Assembly: GCA_031288815.1 (NCBI GenBank)
Contig: JAITQR010000269.1
Span: 1-8,847, forward strand
DNA length: 8,847 nt
Source of the DNA: Treponema sp.
GTDB lineage: Bacteria > Spirochaetota > Spirochaetia > Treponematales > Breznakiellaceae
Direction of reading: 5' to 3'
The position numbers were made by a program, and so were the translations under genes. The notes beneath the pieces are model-generated. The model did no database searches. It was not told the origin of the DNA and worked only from the letters and a program-made list of their open reading frames with translations. Shown piece by piece: positions 5,358 through 8,847 of the stretch (its first letter is position 1; every line of letters starts with the position of its first letter).

Positions 5358-6731
5358 TCAAAAATTGGTCAGGCTTACTATCTTGTAGCCGTTGCGGCCG
5401 CCCATCTTTACCTGATAAAGGACATTGTCCGCCCTGCTGAACAGTTCCTCGTAGCCTATCGGCTCGTCGCCGAGCATTACGATACCCGCGCTGGTGGTAA
5501 CCCCCGGAGAATCGGGATGGGGTTTTATCCTGAAAAAGGTTTCTTTAATCTGATCCGCCTTTTGCTTCACCAGTTCCTCCGTACCCACATTGGGGCAGAA
5601 GACGGTAAACTCGTCCCCGCCCATACGGGCGACCTCGTCGGATCTGCGGAATATCCTGCTCAGGGCGGAGGCGCACTGCTTTAGGATGTGGTCCCCCATG
5701 GAATGGCCGTAGGTGTCGTTTATCTGCTTGAAATGGTCAATATCCAGCATCATAAAAGCGTGGATCTGTCCGGGAACCCGGTTGTGGAGGAGGAAGACGC
5801 TGACATTATTGTAAAAGGTTTCCCGGTTATGGAGCTGGGTAAGGGCGTCGATAGTGGCTTTGCGTTTTGCCTCGTTCAGGCTCTGGATAAAGTCCCAGGT
5901 TTTGTTTTCCATGTTTTTGAGGGATTCGGCCAGCCGTTCAAGATCGTCCCCGGTATGCACGGAAAGGCTGGCAAGGCCCGATATGCTGGGCCGGATCTCC
6001 CCCTCTATGGTGTCTCCCACAAGGTATTCCTGCACCGCCGCGGCCATAGTCTTGATGGGTTTTATCACCATCCGGCGTATGATAAACCAATGGATAAAGG
6101 CGAACATCATGGAGACAATTATGGAGATCACCGCGAGGTTCCAGAAATATTGCCTCCATTCCTGGCGCAGGGATTCCATGGAAAAATCGACCCCGGCGTA
6201 AAAGCCCGGCGCGATTCCGCCGTCCCGGTAACGGAGGGGGGACTGGACGGTCAATACCTGGCCGACAAGGTTGGTGTTGTAGGCCCTGGGAGGAATTTCC
6301 CGGCCCTCAATGAGGAGGGATCGGTCCTTTTCGGGAAAACCCACCGTCCAGGGATCCAGATAACCCAGGGGAAGGGGCGATTCCGTATCCGCGTCAAAGA
6401 TAAACGAGGAACCCTCGGGACCGTAACGGACAATATACAGGGAGTCTATGCCGCCGCTTTCAAGAAGCACCCTTAAAATTTTCATCACTTCGTGGTAACG
6501 ATCGTCGGTCCGCAGGGTACTGAGATAAACCTCCGCCTCTTCCCCGGAGAGGAGAGCCGCGGCCGCGAGGACCGTCCCCCGCCCCCTGTCGATATAGCGG
6601 TTTTCCGTGTTTACCCGGTAGATTTTGTAACCGGTAAAAATAAGCACCATCGCCATTCCCAGATTCATCAACAGGATCAACAGCGTTAATCGAGCACTCA
6701 GAGATAGGGGAAATTTCAGTCTAAACGTCAT
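5358..6731 (-). CDS. Membrane-bound diguanylate cyclase with extracytoplasmic sensor domain
   Basis: This 457-residue protein should make cyclic di-GMP from two GTP. A transmembrane helix spans about residues 13-36. An extracytoplasmic region of about 155 residues follows, resembling a Cache-like sensor in layout only. A second helix spans about 197-218, then a HAMP-like or coiled linker (about 220-290), then a GGDEF domain (about 293-453). The active site is intact: LDIDHFKQIND with metal-binding Asp330, and GGDEF at 371-375. The inhibitory I-site RRSD (362-365) lies five residues upstream, so product feedback is likely. The frame is open to 6854, but ATG 6731 is preferred: TFRLKFPLSLSARL is a normal cytoplasmic lead-in to the first helix, and GAGAG lies just upstream. 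The longer version would read through the inverted repeat at 6786-6837. The ligand sensed is unknown. The thioesterase gene follows after 18 bases. Confidence 0.9.
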   Translation of the reverse strand: MTFRLKFPLSLSARLTLLILLMNLGMAMVLIFTGYKIYRVNTENRYIDRGRGTVLAAAALLSGEEAEVYLSTLRTDDRYHEVMKILRVLLESGGIDSLYIVRYGPEGSSFIFDADTESPLPLGYLDPWTVGFPEKDRSLLIEGREIPPRAYNTNLVGQVLTVQSPLRYRDGGIAPGFYAGVDFSMESLRQEWRQYFWNLAVISIIVSMMFAFIHWFIIRRMVIKPIKTMAAAVQEYLVGDTIEGEIRPSISGLASLSVHTGDDLERLAESLKNMENKTWDFIQSLNEAKRKATIDALTQLHNRETFYNNVSVFLLHNRVPGQIHAFMMLDIDHFKQINDTYGHSMGDHILKQCASALSRIFRRSDEVARMGGDEFTVFCPNVGTEELVKQKADQIKETFFRIKPHPDSPGVTTSAGIVMLGDEPIGYEELFSRADNVLYQVKMGGRNGYKIVSLTNF

Positions 6732-6785
6732 ACCACTCTCGGATCTATTATCGGCTTTTACCGGCAAAAAACGCCCAAAAGCCCC

Positions 6786-6837
6786 GGCCAATTTCAAAAC
6801 CCGGTCAGCGCGGACCGGAAGTCCGGTGAAATTGGCC
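6786..6837. repeat. Long nested inverted repeat in the diguanylate cyclase leader
   Basis: GGCCAATTTCA (6786-6796) and TGAAATTGGCC (6827-6837) are perfect 11-bp arms. Between them, CCGGTC (6801-6806) pairs with GACCGG (6813-6818). Alternatively, ACCGG (6814-6818) pairs with CCGGT (6823-6827). The structure lies 55 bases upstream of ATG 6731. In RNA from the minus strand it would form a strong branched or switching hairpin. GGGGCTTTTGGGCGTTTTTTG follows it on that strand and includes a run of six T, so an attenuator-like role is possible. Confidence 0.65.
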
Positions 6838-6885
6838 TTAGAAAAACCAGCCAAAAGCCCTGTTTTCCCATTAATCTAAAGTCGC

Positions 6886-6911
6886 CCTTTCAAAACTTCA
6901 GTTTTGAAAGG
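6886..6911. repeat. Perfect 11-bp hairpin downstream of leuD
   Basis: CCTTTCAAAAC (6886-6896), loop TTCA, and GTTTTGAAAGG (6901-6911) form a perfect stem-loop about 75 bases past the leuD stop. No T-run follows directly on the minus strand, so it is not a classical terminator. It could protect the 3' end of the leuCD message or be a protein-binding palindrome. Confidence 0.65.
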
Positions 6912-6985
6912 ACTCCGCCTGTTCGGACAGTTTTTCATAAACCCGCGAATCTGTCACTATGGTTCCCAAGGGTCCCCGATTGTTC

Positions 6986-7510
6986 TCAGTACCTTTTGGC
7001 GGCGTATTCCACCCAGCCGCCGGCCTCCACCAGGGCCTTTTCAAAGCCCCGGAGGGTAAAGGGCACGGTTTTTTCCTGTTCCCCGGATTTGAAGCTCAGG
7101 ACCGCCTTTTCCGTGTCCACCGTCAGGGTGGTGGCTTTTCCGGCGAATTCCCTGAAAAGCCCGTCCAGGGTGGCGGCGGGGAGCTCCGCCGCTATCATGC
7201 CGCAGTTGTACATGTTTTGCCGGAAGATTCGGGCGAAACTTTCGGCGATTACGATGTTGATGCCGTTCATCTCCAGGGCCCAGGGGGCGTGTTCCCGGGA
7301 AGAGCCGCAGCCGAAATTGGCCCGGGACAGCACCGCCCCCTTGCCGCTTATGTCCCGCCGGGGATCGAAGCCGGGGAGTTTCAGGTCTTCAAGCAGATTG
7401 GGCTTCAGCGCCTCCTTGAAGTTTTCGTTCAGGTACTTCGCCGGGATAATCTCGTCGGTATTGATGTCGTTCCGATCCAGAAAGAGAACCGGGCCTCCGA
7501 ATGTTTTCAT
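6986..7510 (-). CDS. leuD: 3-isopropylmalate dehydratase-type small subunit (LeuD)
   Basis: The 174-residue swivelling subunit of an aconitase-family hydro-lyase of the separate-subunit isopropylmalate/homoaconitate type. Visible motifs are DRNDINTDEIIPAKYL (12-27), NFGCGSSREHAPWAL (65-79), which shapes substrate binding, and IAESFARIFRQNMYNCG (88-104). With LeuC it would interconvert 2- and 3-isopropylmalate in leucine synthesis. The specificity loop reads YLNE (26-29), where isopropylmalate enzymes of this group tend to have YLV-type and homoaconitases YLRT. The exact substrate is therefore less certain than the family. ATG 7510 has a strong AGGAGG (7524-7519) eight bases upstream. It starts 27 bases after the leuC stop on the same strand, so the two form an operon. 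No other leucine gene is visible. Confidence 0.88.
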   Translation of the reverse strand: MKTFGGPVLFLDRNDINTDEIIPAKYLNENFKEALKPNLLEDLKLPGFDPRRDISGKGAVLSRANFGCGSSREHAPWALEMNGINIVIAESFARIFRQNMYNCGMIAAELPAATLDGLFREFAGKATTLTVDTEKAVLSFKSGEQEKTVPFTLRGFEKALVEAGGWVEYAAKRY

Positions 7511-7518
7511 GTTCCTTT

Positions 7519-7524
7519 CCTCCT
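7519..7524 (-). promoter_or_regulatory. Strong Shine-Dalgarno site of leuD
   Basis: AGGAGG on the minus strand, eight bases before ATG 7510, in the 27-base gap after leuC. A second purine run, AAAGGA, lies between. This is the most canonical ribosome site in the window and fixes the leuD start. Confidence 0.85.
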
Positions 7525-7537
7525 GTTCAGGCCGGGG

Positions 7538-8847
7538 CTACAGATCCGCCGGGTTCGCGATATGCCCCGCCACGGCGGTCGCGGCGGCGGAGACCGGGCT
7601 CATCAGATGAACCATGCCGCCTTTGCCCATGCGGCCGTAAAAGTTACGGTTCGTGGTGGAGGCGCAGACCTCCCCTTCGGCAAGCACCCCGTTGGACATC
7701 CCCAGGCAGGCCCCGCAGGTGGGATTGGTGACGCAGAACCCCGCGTCCATGAACACCTGGATAAGCCCCTCTTTCAGGGCCTGGTTAAACACCGCCGGCG
7801 TAGCGGGGGAGAGGATTCCCCGTACCGTGCCGGCGATCCTGCGGCCCCGCAGAACCTCCGCCGCCGCCCGGAGGTCTTCTATGCGGCCGTTGGTGCAGGA
7901 ACCGATGTAGACCTGGTCAACCCGGGTACCCTTGAGTTCCCGGATGGTCTTTACCTGGTCGGGCTTGTAGTCCACGGTGGACAGGGGTTCAAGACCGCTA
8001 CAGTCCATATCCAGGGTTTTGGCGTAAACCGCGTCGCCGTCGCTCCACCACCGTTTAAAATCCTCCAGGGCCTCTTCCTTTGCCGCGTAGGTCTTTTCCC
8101 CCGCCGGGCCGGAATCCGTTCCCCCTCCGTCTTTCCCGATAAAGGGCCACAGGTAGTCCACCGTGGTCTTGTCGGGCATGCAGATCCCGCTGGTAGCCCC
8201 GGCTTCCACCGCCATGTTGCAGATGGTCATGCGGCCTTCCATGCTCAGGCTGTCGATAACCGGGCCCCCCAGTTCCATAACCAGCCCGGTGGCTCCGGCC
8301 ACCCCGATCCTGGCGATGATGGCCAGGATCACGTCCTTGGCAAAGACCCCTTCCCGGAGTTGGCCGCTCAGGTTGATCCGGAAGGTTTCAGGCTTACGGA
8401 AGGCGCAGACCCCTTTGAGGATTCCCACCTCCAGATCCGTGGTTCCTACCCCGGCGGCGAAAGCGCCGAAGGCCCCGTGGGTACAGGTGTGGCTGTCTCC
8501 CATGATGAGGGTGAATCCCGGCCGCACAAAGCCCTTCTCCGGGAAGATGGCGTGGCAAACCCCGTTCCGCCCTATGTCGTAGAAATCCCCGATCCCGTGC
8601 CGCCTTACCCAGTCCCGCAGGATCTTCCCCTGATCCGCGGTCTTGGAGTCTTTGGCGGGGCTTACATGGTCGATTACCGCCTTGATCTTCCCGGCGTCAA
8701 ACACCCGGTCCAGATTTTTCGACGCCAAATCGTTGATGGCGATAGGGGTGGTGATCTCGTGGCAGAACACCCGGTCCAGCCTGAGTACCCAGGTGTCGCC
8801 GAAAGGCCGATCCGCCACATGAGCCTCGAAAATTTTTTCCGCGAGAG
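7538..8847 (-). CDS. leuC: 3-isopropylmalate dehydratase-type large subunit (LeuC), N-terminus just outside the window
   Basis: This catalytic [4Fe-4S] subunit has 435 visible residues. Motifs are CHEITTPIAI near the N-terminus, GDSHTCTHGAFG, YIGSCTNGRIEDL (cluster Cys codon at 7897-7895), and PTCGACLG (Cys codons at 7717-7715 and 7708-7706), giving the three cluster ligands. The tail NRNFYGRMG is also typical. The length fits the shorter, separate-subunit form rather than the about 466-residue E. coli LeuC. A GTG at 8818 could be mistaken for the start, but the frame continues upstream as LAEKIFEAH, the usual family N-terminus, to the right edge. Probably only a few residues are missing. It pairs with leuD, 27 bases downstream. 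Whether the substrate is isopropylmalate or a related C6/C7 acid cannot be settled from this subunit. Confidence 0.92.
   Translation of the reverse strand, partial: LAEKIFEAHVADRPFGDTWVLRLDRVFCHEITTPIAINDLASKNLDRVFDAGKIKAVIDHVSPAKDSKTADQGKILRDWVRRHGIGDFYDIGRNGVCHAIFPEKGFVRPGFTLIMGDSHTCTHGAFGAFAAGVGTTDLEVGILKGVCAFRKPETFRINLSGQLREGVFAKDVILAIIARIGVAGATGLVMELGGPVIDSLSMEGRMTICNMAVEAGATSGICMPDKTTVDYLWPFIGKDGGGTDSGPAGEKTYAAKEEALEDFKRWWSDGDAVYAKTLDMDCSGLEPLSTVDYKPDQVKTIRELKGTRVDQVYIGSCTNGRIEDLRAAAEVLRGRRIAGTVRGILSPATPAVFNQALKEGLIQVFMDAGFCVTNPTCGACLGMSNGVLAEGEVCASTTNRNFYGRMGKGGMVHLMSPVSAAATAVAGHIANPADL

Noticed and set aside
5688..6476. 262-codon plus-strand open frame opposite the cyclase
   Set aside because: Shadow of the GGDEF gene, with no recognisable domain.
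6732..6854. Longer N-terminus for the diguanylate cyclase
   Set aside because: It would translate the inverted repeat, and ATG 6731 gives a normal membrane-protein start.
6996..7610. 204-codon plus-strand open frame opposite leuD
   Set aside because: Ser/Arg/Ala-rich antisense shadow of a clearly conserved gene.

Overview
The window looks like ordinary GC-rich bacterial chromosome. Its gene content fits a spirochaete, possibly a Treponema-type gut species. The main hint is the stand-alone receiver at 3285-3722, whose short N-terminal tail ending in KPDGTPYRVLVVDDSMF I recall from Treponema-like response regulators. The organism call is inference from memory, not a search result. I see no mobile element, phage gene, CRISPR array, tRNA or rRNA.

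Layout, left to right. (1) 3005 down to 1, minus strand: nagA, nagB and an exported NlpC/P60-type cysteine hydrolase (cut by the left edge). They are packed with an 8-base gap and then a 4-base GTGA overlap, so they form an operon. The enzymes deacetylate and then deaminate N-acetylglucosamine 6-phosphate to fructose 6-phosphate. The third protein probably cuts cell-wall peptide. Together this suggests amino-sugar or peptidoglycan salvage. (2) 3006-3284: a 279-base gap with a possible terminator and several inverted repeats. (3) 3285-3722, minus: a CheY-like receiver with a good sigma70-type promoter. (4) 3723-3906: a divergent intergenic region with a perfect 12-bp palindrome. (5) 3907-4932, plus: a tRNA-dihydrouridine synthase family protein. 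(6) 5339 down to 4929, minus: a hot-dog-fold thioesterase; its stop codon and that of the Dus gene share one CTAG. (7) 6731 down to 5358, minus: a membrane-bound diguanylate cyclase 18 bases upstream of the thioesterase. (8) 6732-6985: a 254-base gap with two strong inverted repeats. (9) 8847 down to 6986, minus: leuC (cut by the right edge) and leuD, the two subunits of an isopropylmalate-isomerase-type hydro-lyase.

Apart from the nag operon and the leuCD pair, neighbouring genes do not obviously work together. The receiver and the cyclase are both signalling proteins but lie in separate units. All coding regions appear intact where visible. Several apparent open frames begin too early or too late, so starts were chosen from Shine-Dalgarno sites and family N-termini.

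I did not find a convincing undescribed system. The items most worth checking are the intergenic inverted repeats with shared sequence words, the nag/NlpC-P60 operon, the unusual LeuD specificity loop, and the altered catalytic loop and Ala/Gly/Pro-rich linker in the Dus protein.
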